In this document: piece by piece, positions 17,344 to 26,178 of the stretch
How positions within the stretch are numbered: position 1 is the stretch's first letter
Layout: each line of letters begins with the position of its first letter
NCBI RefSeq assembly: GCF_900115175.1
Contig: NZ_FOYV01000001.1
Span: forward strand, 1,364,001-1,428,000
Source: Marinobacter gudaonensis
GTDB lineage: Bacteria > Pseudomonadota > Gammaproteobacteria > Pseudomonadales > Oleiphilaceae
Length of the DNA stretch: 64,000 nt
Reading direction: 5' to 3'
The notes under the pieces: model-generated
What the model was told of the DNA's origin: nothing
What the model saw: the letters and a program-made list of their open reading frames with translations, nothing else
Databases searched by the model: none
Program-made: the position numbers and the translations under genes

Positions 17344-18159
17344 ATGTTTCGATGCCTGCTGCTGGCAGGACTCGGCCTGTGTACACCGGTGCAGGCAGCT
17401 ACCTCCACCGAATTGTTCTATCAGCAGTGGCAGCCCTATAACTGGCCAGGGCAAGCCCCCGCCGCAAAGGAAGTGACCCGCTCCCAGCGCGGCATCCGCT
17501 GGCAAACAGACACCGCGAGTGGCGCCACCACCGTGCAATACGATTACCAGCCCCTGCGCATTCGCACCGGCCAACCGGCACACAATGGCCACCTGCACCG
17601 AGTCACCGTCGGCGGCTCTTGGCAACAGGGGCCCTATCGAGTACAGGGGCGAGCTGGCCTGGCCGGCACTTCCAATATGTTCAAGGAGCAGGATTTCCAC
17701 AGGAAGGTGGCCAACGGCCGACTGGCGCTGTTTCGGGCAATCAGCGATGACGCCAGATTGAGCCTGGGTGTCGGTGGTGATCATCGGTTTGGCTCTTTCC
17801 GCTGGCTTCCGCGAGTGCGGTGGGCGCATGCCAATGATCAGGGCCACTGGCTACTGGATCTGCCTGTTCTTGCGCAGTGGAAAAGTCCTGACAGGCTCTG
17901 GACGGTGAGCCTTCGAAGAGTGGGTGATCGCTGGGCGACCCTGGATCGGGCGCGCGAGGTGGAAAGCGCTCTGTATCTGAGGGACTGGCAGGCGGAAGTA
18001 CGCTATCGGGTTCTCGCGGGAGCCGACGCATGGCCCGATCTGGTACTGGGCCTTGGCGCCAGTGTGGACACCCGTGTCCGGTACCGGGACCTGGACACGG
18101 GAACCCGCGACCTACACCTGGGCGAGACCCTGCTGGGCAGTATCACGCTCCACTGGTAG
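17344..18159 (+). CDS. Exported beta-rich protein, possible outer-membrane barrel
   Basis: A 271-residue protein beginning MFRCLLLAGLGLCTPVQA with a Sec signal (cleavage likely after residue 18). The mature part alternates polar and aromatic residues in strand-like stretches (for example WQTDTASGATTVQYDYQPL and YLRDWQAEVRYRVLAG) and ends LLGSITLHW with a terminal aromatic, as outer-membrane barrels do. No family is recognised. A GTG at 17290 could extend it by 18 residues but would spoil the signal peptide. It is convergent with ohr. Confidence 0.68.
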   Translation: MFRCLLLAGLGLCTPVQAATSTELFYQQWQPYNWPGQAPAAKEVTRSQRGIRWQTDTASGATTVQYDYQPLRIRTGQPAHNGHLHRVTVGGSWQQGPYRVQGRAGLAGTSNMFKEQDFHRKVANGRLALFRAISDDARLSLGVGGDHRFGSFRWLPRVRWAHANDQGHWLLDLPVLAQWKSPDRLWTVSLRRVGDRWATLDRAREVESALYLRDWQAEVRYRVLAGADAWPDLVLGLGASVDTRVRYRDLDTGTRDLHLGETLLGSITLHW

Positions 18160-18189
18160 GTTTCCGTTAGATGAGGGCCTGATCAGACC

Positions 18190-18618
18190 TCAGGCAACCC
18201 GCTTGAGGGTCACATCGATGTTGCCACGGGTGGCGTTGGAATAGGGGCAAACCTTGTGGGCTTCATCGATCAGCTTCTTTGCCTCAGCGTCGTCCATGCC
18301 TGGCAGGCTGATGCGCAGCTCCACTTCAATTCCGAAACCGGCAGGAATCTGGCCGATGCCCACAACGCCTTCGATGGACGCATCTTCAGGCATTTTCAGC
18401 TTGTCGCGACCGGCCACAAACTTCATGGCGCCGATGAAGCACGCGGAGTAGCCGGCGGCGAACAACTGCTCGGGGTTGGTGCCCTTGCCGCCAGCGCCAC
18501 CGAGTTCTTTCGGCGTGGTCAACTCGACATCGAGGATGCCGTCTGAGGAAATGGCACGGCCATCCCGGCCACCGGTTGCTTCTGCGGATGCGCGATACAG
18601 TACTTGCTCAATAGACAT
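18190..18618 (-). CDS. ohr: Organic hydroperoxide resistance peroxiredoxin
   Basis: The 142-residue OsmC-fold protein carries the two catalytic cysteines in [10 protein letters not shown] and [14 protein letters not shown], the Ohr pattern. Ohr reduces organic and fatty-acid hydroperoxides in the cytosol using lipoylated proteins. It lies 87 bases downstream of ohrR on the same strand. ATG 18618 ([10 protein letters not shown]) is chosen; a start ten codons upstream is also open. Confidence 0.95.
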   Translation of the reverse strand: MSIEQVLYRASAEATGGRDGRAISSDGILDVELTTPKELGGAGGKGTNPEQLFAAGYSACFIGAMKFVAGRDKLKMPEDASIEGVVGIGQIPAGFGIEVELRISLPGMDDAEAKKLIDEAHKVCPYSNATRGNIDVTLKRVA

Positions 18619-18705
18619 AACACGTTCCTCTCTTACTTGCTTGCTCACTTGCTCAGGCCTGCGTGGCCTGGCGTGGGTTTGCTTGCTTCTCTGGAGAACG
18701 CCTTC

Positions 18706-19215
18706 TCAGGCGCTCTCCTCCAGTTGATTTTCCAGCTTGCTGTGCAGGCGGTTGCGCAGGGCAAGGAGCTGGTTCTTGAGATCCTCCAGTTCCGCCAGTG
18801 AACAGCCCGCTGCGGTCGCTACCTGCTCCGGGATCTGGCCCGCCTCTGCTTTCAGGGCACGGCCCTCTTCGGTCAGGCGAACGATCACCTGTCGCTCATC
18901 CTCGGGAGAGCGCTGGCGCATCAGCAATCCGCGCGCTTCCAGCCGCTTGATCAGTGGCGTGAGGGTGCCGTAGTCCAGATAGAGTCGTTCCTTCAAGCCG
19001 GAAACCCGGATGCCGTCACGCTCCCACAGCACCAGCATGACCAGATACTGGGGATAGGTCAGGTCAAGCTTCGACAACATCGGCTTGTAGAGCTTGGTCA
19101 TCGCCAGAGACGCCGAATAAAGTGCAAAACACATCTGCCGATCGAGTGTCAGCAGGTCGCCTGCCGGCGCCACAAACTGCCTGGCTTTCGGATCTCGGGT
19201 TTCAGAATTCGGCAT
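18706..19215 (-). CDS. ohrR: MarR-family organic peroxide sensor-repressor
   Basis: The 169-residue winged-helix protein has the OhrR reactive cysteine in LDRQMCFALYSAS (about residue 29) and the MarR DNA-binding region YGTLTPLIKRLEARGLLMRQRSPEDERQ-like (split here, about 80-110). Oxidation of the Cys releases DNA and derepresses ohr. It lies directly upstream of ohr on the same strand, and a palindrome upstream of its start is a candidate operator. An additional C-terminal helix of about 30 residues is present. Confidence 0.93.
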   Translation of the reverse strand: MPNSETRDPKARQFVAPAGDLLTLDRQMCFALYSASLAMTKLYKPMLSKLDLTYPQYLVMLVLWERDGIRVSGLKERLYLDYGTLTPLIKRLEARGLLMRQRSPEDERQVIVRLTEEGRALKAEAGQIPEQVATAAGCSLAELEDLKNQLLALRNRLHSKLENQLEESA

Positions 19216-19235
19216 ATCAATCGCTCACGATTACC

Positions 19236-19260
19236 TTGTGCACGATTTAAATTAGCGCAA
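19236..19260. promoter_or_regulatory. Candidate OhrR operator upstream of ohrR-ohr
   Basis: TTGTGCACG, the palindrome ATTTAAAT and TAGCGCAA form a 25-base imperfect inverted repeat, 20 bases upstream of the ohrR start. OhrR sites in other bacteria are AT-centred palindromes with TTG/CAA-type arms, so the fit is reasonable but not verified. Confidence 0.45.
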
Positions 19261-19311
19261 TGCATGAGGATATGCAACCCCGGCGGACTCAGCCACCGGG
19301 ACAACTCACCA

Positions 19312-19767
19312 TCACCCGGCCAGAGCGTCGCGCACCTTCTTGCTCAGATGGCCCATGTCAACGCGCCCAAGCACCTGGGGTTTGAGCTCGTTCATCACCT
19401 TCCCCATGTCCTGCATGCCCTGAGCGTCGGTGGCGCTGATAGCCAGCCGAATCAGGCCATCCAGATCATCCTCGCTGAGCGCGGCGGGCATGAATTCCTC
19501 GATGATGACCATTTCCGCACGCTCCTTGTCGCCCAGCTCCTCGCGGCCGGCAGCGTCATACTGGCTGGCCGCATCGCGACGCTGCTTGAGCATCTTGTCC
19601 AGCACCTTCAGAACGTCCTCGTCATCCAGCTCGCGGCGCTCATCGATCTCGATCTGCTTGACCGCCGACTGGGCCATCCGCAGGGTCACAAGGCGCGTCT
19701 TGTCCTTGTTCCGCATCGCTTCCTTCACTGCATTGTTCAACTTTTCCTTAAGGGTTGGTGCCGTCAT
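19312..19767 (-). CDS. GatB/YqeY-domain protein
   Basis: The 151-residue helical protein matches YqeY proteins over its full length, with LKEKLNNAVKEAMRNKDKTR, LRMAQSAVKQIEIDER and MGKVMNELKPQVLGRVDMG. The domain resembles the tRNA-binding tail of GatB; the cellular role is unclear. A strong AGGAGG lies 6 bases upstream of ATG 19767. Nothing in the 188-base gap to the divergent GST gene is obviously regulatory. Confidence 0.92.
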   Translation of the reverse strand: MTAPTLKEKLNNAVKEAMRNKDKTRLVTLRMAQSAVKQIEIDERRELDDEDVLKVLDKMLKQRRDAASQYDAAGREELGDKERAEMVIIEEFMPAALSEDDLDGLIRLAISATDAQGMQDMGKVMNELKPQVLGRVDMGHLSKKVRDALAG

Positions 19768-19955
19768 GGTTTTCCTCCTGTTCATGGGCTTGCATGGGGT
19801 TTATGGGGGCAAAAGTGGAAGAATGCAAAGGGGCTTCCTTTTACCGAACAGCCTGGCCTGTACAATGCGGCCTTTCTTGCGGCCCGGAGTGAACCAAAAG
19901 CCGTTTTTCGGACTACCTTCCACACCACCCGAACCAAATGCACAGGGAGTTGCCC

Positions 19956-20624
19956 ATGATTACTGTCCACCACCTGAACAATTCACGCTCGCAGCGTATC
20001 CTCTGGATGCTCGAAGAGTTGGGCGTACCCTATGAAATCCAGCGCTACGAGCGCGATCCCAAAACCATGCTGGCACCAGCAAGCCTGAAAAAGGTCCACC
20101 CGCTCGGCAAATCCCCGGTGATCACCGATGGCGACCTGGTGGTGGCTGAATCCGGCGCCATCATTGAGTACCTGGCACACACCTACGGCAAGGACACCAT
20201 GCTGCCCGAGGCCGGTGGCCAGGCATGGCTGGATTACACCTATTGGCTGCACTACGCCGAAGGCTCACTGATGCCGCCCCTGGTGATGCGCCTGGTGTTC
20301 GAGAAGGTCAAGACCAGCCCCATGCCATTCTTTGTCAAGCCAATTGCCAAGGGCATTTCAGACAAGACCAACGAAATCTTCATCGGACCGATGATCAAGA
20401 CCCACCTGGATTTCGTGGAAAACCACCTGGCTGATAACACCTGGTTCCTGGGGGATAACCTCAGTGCAGCGGATATCCAGATGAGTTTTCCGCTGGAGGC
20501 CTCCATGGCCCGGGGCATCGTTGGCAAGGGACGTCCACACATCACCGACTGGGTCCGGAGGATCCACGCCAGACCTGCCTATCAGAGGGCACTTGAGAAA
20601 GGTGGGGATTACGACTTCGCCTGA
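19956..20624 (+). CDS. Glutathione S-transferase family protein
   Basis: The 222-residue protein has a thioredoxin-like N-terminal domain (MITVHHLNNSRSQRILWMLE; then HPLGKSPVITDGDLVVAESGAI) and a helical C-terminal domain. The SRSQR motif at the first helix and the ESGAI glutathione-contact motif match GSTs of the bacterial beta/Ure2p-like type. I use ATG 19956; an in-frame ATG at 19938 adds six residues. The gene is followed by a hairpin before the convergent NTF2-like gene. Confidence 0.9.
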   Translation: MITVHHLNNSRSQRILWMLEELGVPYEIQRYERDPKTMLAPASLKKVHPLGKSPVITDGDLVVAESGAIIEYLAHTYGKDTMLPEAGGQAWLDYTYWLHYAEGSLMPPLVMRLVFEKVKTSPMPFFVKPIAKGISDKTNEIFIGPMIKTHLDFVENHLADNTWFLGDNLSAADIQMSFPLEASMARGIVGKGRPHITDWVRRIHARPAYQRALEKGGDYDFA

Positions 20625-20642
20625 AGTAAAGCCACACAAATA

Positions 20643-20679
20643 GCCAGTGCGCGGGCTGGAGACAGCTCCGGGCACTGGC
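20643..20679. terminator. Hairpin between convergent GST and NTF2-like genes
   Basis: GCCAGTGC (20643-20650) pairs perfectly with GCACTGGC (20672-20679), and the enclosed GGAG/CTCC can extend the stem. It is positioned 18 bases past the GST stop. There is no clear T-tract. Confidence 0.5.
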
Positions 20680-20701
20680 AGCACTGCATCTGAGGGTTGA
20701 A

Positions 20702-21079
20702 TCAGTTTGCCGGTGGCAGACTCCCACCCAGCATGTTCTCTACAACCGCCGCATTGTAGAAGGTTTCCATCACCTGAATCCGGCCCTCCCGGACCCGAAA
20801 CCAGATGGCCAAACGAACATCCCCGATCGGCTCGAAATAGGTGCGGTAATCGAGGATCGCAAACACATGCTCGCCATCGGCGCTGAGCTGACGCAGAACC
20901 AGGTCCTTCTGGATGGCGAACATGCCGAACTGGTACCCCAGCATGTCCTCCCGGCTCAGGAAACGCATGTTCGGGCCGACATACTCAAAGCCCTCATCCG
21001 CGAGCAGGTCCTTGGCTTCATCCAGACGCTGCGCACGGATATTCTCGATAAACTGAGCCACAATGTCCTTGGGCGTCAT
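20702..21079 (-). CDS. SnoaL/NTF2-like fold protein
   Basis: The 125-residue protein has the cone-shaped NTF2 pattern: an N-terminal helix (KDIVAQFIENIRAQRLDEAKDLLADE), YVGPNMRFLSREDML, then strands LVLRQLSADGEHVFAILDYRT-like and GRIQVMETFYN. Members include limonene epoxide hydrolase- and steroid isomerase-like enzymes, but many have no known activity. ATG 21079 has GGGAGA at good spacing. Function unknown. Confidence 0.78.
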   Translation of the reverse strand: MTPKDIVAQFIENIRAQRLDEAKDLLADEGFEYVGPNMRFLSREDMLGYQFGMFAIQKDLVLRQLSADGEHVFAILDYRTYFEPIGDVRLAIWFRVREGRIQVMETFYNAAVVENMLGGSLPPAN

Positions 21080-21186
21080 TGGCATTCTCCCTGATCAGGA
21101 GCGGGTGCTCTCGCACGCCAGCCGCTCCTTGCTTGCGGGGTGTTACGACCGAACCATACGATCCATGCTAGCCGAGGAGGTCACCC

Positions 21187-21390
21187 ATGGAAACTGCCAA
21201 CATTATCCTGGCGCTGATTTTCGGGTGCATCGGCCTGGCCTATTTCATGTACGGTCGGCGCCAGAAGCACATGGTGGCCCGTTACTGTGGCATTGGCATG
21301 GCCCTCTATCCCTACCTGGCCGGCAGTCCCTGGGAAATGCTGACCGTCGGGTTGGTACTGATGCTGGTGCCGAGGTTTGTGGAGGTTTGA
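21187..21390 (+). CDS. Small two-helix membrane protein
   Basis: The 67-residue protein has hydrophobic helices at about residues 5-22 and 37-62, separated by the basic loop YGRRQKHMVARYCG. A strong GAGGAGG precedes the ATG. It resembles a conserved family of small membrane proteins that is often mislabelled as amino-acid transport protein. Its role is unknown. Confidence 0.72.
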   Translation: METANIILALIFGCIGLAYFMYGRRQKHMVARYCGIGMALYPYLAGSPWEMLTVGLVLMLVPRFVEV

Positions 21391-21416
21391 CGGCCAGATG
21401 GAAACCCGGCCAATGA

Positions 21417-21707
21417 TCAGTCGCCAATCACCACGCTGCCGCTGCCAATCGTGACGCCACCGCACGAGATGGCCCCTCCGGTCACTGCGGCGGGAATTCC
21501 GTTGATCAGCACCGTGCCGGAGCCTGCGGCAATGCTGCGTGGGTGGGGCGGATGCTTGGGTTTGGAGTGCGGGGCGAGAGGATCGCCAACACGGGCAACG
21601 GGCTTGCCATCAATCAGAACATCGGGTGAACCGGCTATCACCGGGGTTGGCGGAAAGCCTTCGTGATCGGACCCCAGATCACCTAACAGCACAACGCTCT
21701 TACTCAT
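21417..21707 (-). CDS. PAAR-domain protein (orphan type VI spike tip)
   Basis: The 96-residue protein is made of PAAR repeats: PVIAGSPDVLIDGKPVARVGD and SGTVLINGIPAAVTGGAISCGG, ending in GSGSVVIGD. PAAR proteins cap the VgrG spike of type VI secretion systems. It has no effector extension, and no VgrG, Hcp or other T6SS gene is in the window, so it is an orphan here. It is convergent with the small membrane protein gene at 21187. Confidence 0.9.
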   Translation of the reverse strand: MSKSVVLLGDLGSDHEGFPPTPVIAGSPDVLIDGKPVARVGDPLAPHSKPKHPPHPRSIAAGSGTVLINGIPAAVTGGAISCGGVTIGSGSVVIGD

Positions 21708-21878
21708 CGTCCTACTCCTTCATTCCTTGAAGAATCGTTCCTTTGGACGGGTGTCTCCCGTCCGCGTCTTGCAGCCCCATGTTAAACAAACCGCCTGTTA
21801 TTTACGAGGTTAATCGCCGATACTGTGCGGCAAAAGTCCATCCAGACGCGTTGCAAAATCCGCAAAAAGGAGATGTAC

Positions 21879-22082
21879 ATGGCAAGCTCGAAGTTGGTCG
21901 GTATCGTGTTATTGGTGGTCGGAATCGGGTTGCTCTATTTCGGCTACCAGTCAACGCAGTCGATCGGGAATCAGTTGACCGAAACCGTCACCGGCCGATT
22001 TACCGACGAAACCATGTGGTACCTGATCGGTGGCGCTGCCGCGGCCGCAGCAGGCGCTTTTCTGACGTTCTTCAGGAAATAA
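21879..22082 (+). CDS. DUF3185-like small membrane protein
   Basis: A 67-residue protein with two transmembrane helices (about residues 4-22 and 44-62) separated by a polar segment TQSIGNQLTETVTGRFTDET. The pattern LVGIVLLVVGIGLLYFGY fits DUF3185 proteins. AAGGAG lies 8 bases before ATG 21879; a nearer ATG at 21873 would be too close to it. It is followed after 9 bases by the MBL hydrolase gene and may share its transcript. Confidence 0.78.
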   Translation: MASSKLVGIVLLVVGIGLLYFGYQSTQSIGNQLTETVTGRFTDETMWYLIGGAAAAAAGAFLTFFRK

Positions 22083-22091
22083 TCCCACTCC

Positions 22092-23093
22092 ATGCCCGTA
22101 GACCGTCATCGCCTTGCTGACCTCTCCTCGCAAGCGCGGAGCCACGGGGGCCGATACCGGAACCTGGAGCCGGTGCCACGCCATGGATTAGGCGACTTCC
22201 TGCGCTGGCAGTTGGCGCCTGGCCGCCGGTTTCCGAAGGGTAAACGCTACACGCTGTTACGACCAGACGGGTATTTGCTGATGAATCCGCCGGCCCGGCC
22301 TCAGTTGGTCTGGCTCGGGCATGCTTCCTTCCTTTTCCAGTATCGCGGCCTGAACCTGCTTACCGATCCGGTGTTGTCAGACCGGGCCAGCCCATTCCAG
22401 TTGGTGGGTCCGAAGCGGTACACGCCGCCAGCCCTGACAGTGGCCGACATGCCCGATATTGATCTGGTGCTGATCTCCCACAACCACTACGACCACCTGG
22501 ACGAACCCACGGTGCGTCAGCTCTATCGCCGCTTCGGCGACCGCCTGTGCTTCTGCATTCCCTCGGGTCTGCGGGGCTGGTTCGAGAAACGGGGAATCCA
22601 GAACCTGATGGAACTGGGCTGGTGGCAATCGCAAGTTCTGGCTGATAACCAGGAAATCTTCTGTCTTCCGGCCCAGCATTTCAGCGGCCGAACCCCGACC
22701 GACACCAACAGCTCGCTCTGGTGCAGCTGGCTTCTGGACATTGAAGGTTTCCGGTTGTTTTTCGCTGGTGATACCGGCTACGGCCGGCTTTTCCGGACAG
22801 TCGGCGAGCTGTTCTCGCCGATCGACCTCGCCCTGCTTCCGATCGGCGCCTACGACCCGCGCTGGTTTATGGCACCAGTACACGTGGCGCCGGAAGAGGC
22901 CGTCAGCATTCACCAGGATATCGGCGCACGCCAGTCGGTGGCCATGCACTGGGGAACCTTCGTGCTCACGGATGAGCCCATGGACGAACCTCCACGCCGG
23001 CTCAGGGCGGCCCTGGAGCGACAGGGCCTGAATGAATCAGAGTTCCGGGTAATGCAGCATGGGGAAGTCTGGTCGCCGCCTCTCACGCTATAG
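22092..23093 (+). CDS. MBL-fold metallohydrolase (NAPE-PLD-like)
   Basis: The 333-residue protein has the metallo-beta-lactamase motif SHNHYDHLD (residues 129-137), the later AQHFSGRTPTD with metal-binding His, FFAGDTGYG with the bridging Asp, and a final VAMHWGTF. This is the pattern of N-acyl-phosphatidylethanolamine phospholipase D/UlaG-like enzymes. No signal peptide is present. Its stop overlaps the convergent DUF4124 gene by six bases. Confidence 0.9.
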   Translation: MPVDRHRLADLSSQARSHGGRYRNLEPVPRHGLGDFLRWQLAPGRRFPKGKRYTLLRPDGYLLMNPPARPQLVWLGHASFLFQYRGLNLLTDPVLSDRASPFQLVGPKRYTPPALTVADMPDIDLVLISHNHYDHLDEPTVRQLYRRFGDRLCFCIPSGLRGWFEKRGIQNLMELGWWQSQVLADNQEIFCLPAQHFSGRTPTDTNSSLWCSWLLDIEGFRLFFAGDTGYGRLFRTVGELFSPIDLALLPIGAYDPRWFMAPVHVAPEEAVSIHQDIGARQSVAMHWGTFVLTDEPMDEPPRRLRAALERQGLNESEFRVMQHGEVWSPPLTL

Positions 23094-24035
23094 GCGAACA
23101 ATCCCCTCGCCCTGATCATGCAGCCAGCGCCGCCAGTCCAGGCCCAGCATGGTGACGCCGCCGAGGTAATTATCGTCCACCAGGTAATAGGACAGGGTAC
23201 GATCCCCCCGGTTGAAGTTGTGCATCAGCCGCTCCACGAAATTGCGGCGGGTGGGTTTGGAGAGCAGGAAATACACAAACTGGCCCGACTGGGCCCTAAG
23301 GCTGCTGCGGCCCGAAAAATCGGCGTGGCGCCACTGGTTGCTGGGCAGCTTCAAAAACTTGTCGATATCCGTCAATACACCCTGATCCCGAGCCTGCGCA
23401 ACCACCCAGCGGTTTTCTTCGTGGCGCTCGAAATACAATCCCGAAGCGTCACGCTCTATGGTTTCCATCTGCTCGGCCAAGCCCTCGTTTAACCAGGCCG
23501 GGGCGTAAGGAACGATGGTATCGAGCACCGCATGACTGACTTCATGTTTGATGGTCTGGAAGGTCAGTTCCCGGCTTTCCCGCAGATAAACTACGATCTG
23601 GTGTTCAGACGGTATGTAAAGGCCATAGGAAGCCACCGCCATACCCTGGCTCCGGCGGGTGAGGTAAGTCCGGTACGCCTTACTGTCCCTGAGAATCAGA
23701 ATATTGACCGGCACCGTGCGATTCATGTCGAAGGACAGCACCCGATCAAAGAACTCGTAGACGTTGTTCACCCCTGCCACAACCTGCTGGCGTTCGTCGT
23801 CGCTCAGGTCTGCCCCGGGTGACCGGACATCAATCTCAAACGGGGACCAGTCGGAAGCCACCGGCTTTACTTGCACTTCCTCCTGCTCGAGGCGATGGTC
23901 CTGCCGGTCGCTGAAATGGACCTGACCGTTCTCATCCACCCACTTGTAGATCTTGGCGGAACCGGGCCCGGCAAGAACCATGAGCATTCCAAAAACAACG
24001 GCGGTGTGTGCGAACGTCCCTGACCCACTGATCAC
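23088..24035 (-). CDS. Exported DUF4124-domain protein with HExxH-type protease core
   Basis: The 315-residue protein has a signal peptide (cleavage near AGPGSA, residue 27), then a DUF4124 segment, KIYKWVDENGQVHFSDR. A metallopeptidase-like core follows with HEVSH (164-168) and, 19 residues later, NEGLAE (183-188). That matches a gluzincin zinc site (HExxH plus downstream Glu). It is likely a periplasmic metallopeptidase. The closest wider family would be DUF1570-like, though I am not sure. Confidence 0.8.
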   Translation of the reverse strand: MISGSGTFAHTAVVFGMLMVLAGPGSAKIYKWVDENGQVHFSDRQDHRLEQEEVQVKPVASDWSPFEIDVRSPGADLSDDERQQVVAGVNNVYEFFDRVLSFDMNRTVPVNILILRDSKAYRTYLTRRSQGMAVASYGLYIPSEHQIVVYLRESRELTFQTIKHEVSHAVLDTIVPYAPAWLNEGLAEQMETIERDASGLYFERHEENRWVVAQARDQGVLTDIDKFLKLPSNQWRHADFSGRSSLRAQSGQFVYFLLSKPTRRNFVERLMHNFNRGDRTLSYYLVDDNYLGGVTMLGLDWRRWLHDQGEGIVRL

Positions 24036-24214
24036 TGCAATCTCCTGCTATCCCTTTTGTGATAACGCTACCAGGCCTGCGGTTGAACCTGAAAGAGTTC
24101 AGTGCCTGCATCATAGCCTGAATAAGGGCGTTCTACTCCGTTGTTCCTGAGGCAGGTCATCGTTGAATGACGAGAACAGAAGATATACAGAAAGGAAGGA
24201 TTGAGGCCAGTGAG

Positions 24215-24233
24215 AACTGGCCTCAGGCCAGTT
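24215..24233. terminator. Hairpin at the 3' end of the exported OB-fold gene
   Basis: AACTGGCC and GGCCAGTT (24215-24233) pair perfectly around TCA, starting a few bases after the stop of the gene at 24238. The flanking minus-strand sequence is pyrimidine-rich but has no uninterrupted T-run. A second GGCCAGT copy at 24205 allows an alternative fold. Confidence 0.5.
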
Positions 24234-24237
24234 CCTT

Positions 24238-24963
24238 TTACAGAACCGGTTTGGGGAGCGTGACCGGAGCACCAGGGTCGATGGGTGTATCGCCGCCGAC
24301 ACGGTCTTCACCCAAGGGCGAAGTGGCGCGAATGATGATGGAATCGGCCACGATCTTGCGAAGCTCGAACAGGCTGCTGCGGGCCTTGCCAGTGACGGTA
24401 ACATAATCACCGGTCTTGAGAGTCAGGTTTCTCAGCCCGGGCCGATCGAGTGGATCAAATTCAAGCGTGGAGGTATCAACGGTCAGCTCACGCTCTCCGG
24501 TATCAATCGTGAACACCGGGCCATCTATGCTTTCAACGTGGCCACTGATAGAAAACTCCCCAGTCTTGATCGGATCGTGGGGCGAAAGGTCCATGCTGGT
24601 CATGGCCTCTTCATCACCCGAGCTGCCATAAAACTCAATGCCGAGGTTCTCAACATAAACGCTTTTGGCCTCGATTTTTGCGCTGTCGTAGGTGTCATTA
24701 TCGACACGGCCACGAACTTTCACCTTGTCGCCTTGCCGGAGGTCCGGCGGGTATTGGGTCGGGCTCCAGTTGTCGAGCTCAACACGAACGGTGCCACCAC
24801 CGTAATCCAGTACGAAGCTGTCGGGCGCTTCGGCCTCTGCAACCTCACCGCTGAGCGTAATCCAGGAACCGTCCGGCGCCTGCGCCGCGGCATTCGCAGC
24901 CATCGCCGGCATTGAGAAAAACATCATCAAGGCAAAGGAACTTGCGAGAATGCGTGTAATCAT
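24238..24963 (-). CDS. Exported protein with two OB-fold-like repeats
   Basis: The 241-residue protein starts MITRILASSFALMMFFSMPAMA (Sec signal, cleavage after about residue 22). Two repeats follow: the first has ITLSGEVAEAEAPDSFVLDY then GDKVKVRGRVDNDTYDSAKI, the second has FSISGHVESIDGPVFTIDT then GDYVTVTGKARSSLFELRKI. These look like bacterial OB-fold (BOF)/DUF5666-type domains found in periplasmic stress proteins. AAGGAG precedes ATG 24963. Ligand unknown. Confidence 0.75.
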   Translation of the reverse strand: MITRILASSFALMMFFSMPAMAANAAAQAPDGSWITLSGEVAEAEAPDSFVLDYGGGTVRVELDNWSPTQYPPDLRQGDKVKVRGRVDNDTYDSAKIEAKSVYVENLGIEFYGSSGDEEAMTSMDLSPHDPIKTGEFSISGHVESIDGPVFTIDTGERELTVDTSTLEFDPLDRPGLRNLTLKTGDYVTVTGKARSSLFELRKIVADSIIIRATSPLGEDRVGGDTPIDPGAPVTLPKPVL

Positions 24964-25111
24964 CGCGGATTCTCCTTGTCGTTTCCCGGTGACTTGGGAC
25001 GTTTGTAAAAAACGCCTATAGACATACCTGTTGATGATTCCCCGTAATTCAACGCCTCGGTCGCCGGCACTGTCGGTTTGGCCTTTCATAACAAATCAGG
25101 ACATGTCCACT

Positions 25112-25158
25112 AAAAAGCCCCTGCCCGAACTCACCCGTGGGCGAGCCGGAGCAGGGGC
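25112..25158 (-). terminator. Intrinsic terminator of the aldo-keto reductase gene
   Basis: On the minus strand GCCCCTGC pairs with GCAGGGGC (arms 25117-25124 and 25151-25158), with an inner CTCxCCC/GGGxGAG stem, followed directly by TTTTT. This is a textbook Rho-independent terminator, 30 bases past the stop at 25189. Confidence 0.85.
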
Positions 25159-25188
25159 CAGATTTATTGGCAGAGGGCAGTCGGTGCT

Positions 25189-26178
25189 TTACCGGGTCGG
25201 CGGCGCCATGAATTCGGGACCTACCGGGTCTTTAATGCACCGGGCCAGAATGTCATCAATGGCCGCCATCGCCTCTTGATCCAGCGACCAGCCTTCGATG
25301 TCACTCACCGGGTCGAGCTGTTCCGGCTTTCTCGCGCCCCAGAGCGCAGTGGTCACGCCGGGCTGATCCACCAGCCAGCGCAGGGCCAGCGCCAGAACGT
25401 TCTTTTGGTAACGCTCCCTGGCGAAGGCATCCAGCTCGGCTACGGCCTTCAGATATTGCTGGTAGCGATCGCCCTTGAACTTGGGATCGTGCTTGCGCAG
25501 GTCGTCGCCGGTGAACTGGGTGTCCTCGCGCATCTTGCCGGTCAGCAGACCGCGGCAGAGTCCGCCGTAAGTGATGGTGGCAATGCCATGCTCACGGCAG
25601 TAGGGCAGGATGTCCTGCTCGATCTCGCGCTCGAAGAGGTTATAGGGTGGCTGCAGGCTGTGCAGTGGAACAGTTTTCTGTAACTCGTCCATCTGCGCGG
25701 GTGTGAAGTTACTTACGCCAATGGCACGAATCTTCCCGGCCTTGTAGAGCTTCTCAAGTGCCCTCGCCGTCTCCTCCATAGGCGTCTTGGCATCCGGCCA
25801 GTGTACCTGGTAGATGTCGATATGGTCGGTCTGGAGGCGTTTCAGGGAGTCTTCCACCTCGCGCTCAATGCGGGCCGCAGTGGCGTCCCTCCAGACCTTT
25901 TTGTGCTCGTCGTCCCAGTTGAGTGCCACTTTGGTAGCCAGAGCCACCTGATCCCGACGGCCGCCGGCAAGGGCCTTGCCTACGATTTCCTCGGAACGAC
26001 CGAAGCCGTATACCGGTGCGGTGTCGATCAGACCAATGCCCTTGTCGATGGCCCGATGAATTGTATCGATGGACTGGGCTTCGTCGGTTCCGCCCCACAT
26101 CCAGCCGCCAATGGCCCAGGTGCCGAGGCCAACCGGGGTTACCTGAATGTCGGTGTTGGCAAATGATCGCTTTTCCAT
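25189..26178 (-). CDS. Aldo/keto reductase
   Basis: A 329-residue TIM-barrel oxidoreductase. The catalytic tetrad is visible: Asp52 and Tyr57 in LIDTAPVYGFG, Lys in LATKVALNWDD and His in YQVHWPD. The NADP(H)-binding region near WLVDQPGVTTALWGARKPEQ is present. It resembles the general-stress type (YdhF/IolS-like). It is a single gene ended by an intrinsic terminator. The physiological aldehyde or ketone is unknown. Confidence 0.93.
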   Translation of the reverse strand: MEKRSFANTDIQVTPVGLGTWAIGGWMWGGTDEAQSIDTIHRAIDKGIGLIDTAPVYGFGRSEEIVGKALAGGRRDQVALATKVALNWDDEHKKVWRDATAARIEREVEDSLKRLQTDHIDIYQVHWPDAKTPMEETARALEKLYKAGKIRAIGVSNFTPAQMDELQKTVPLHSLQPPYNLFEREIEQDILPYCREHGIATITYGGLCRGLLTGKMREDTQFTGDDLRKHDPKFKGDRYQQYLKAVAELDAFARERYQKNVLALALRWLVDQPGVTTALWGARKPEQLDPVSDIEGWSLDQEAMAAIDDILARCIKDPVGPEFMAPPTR

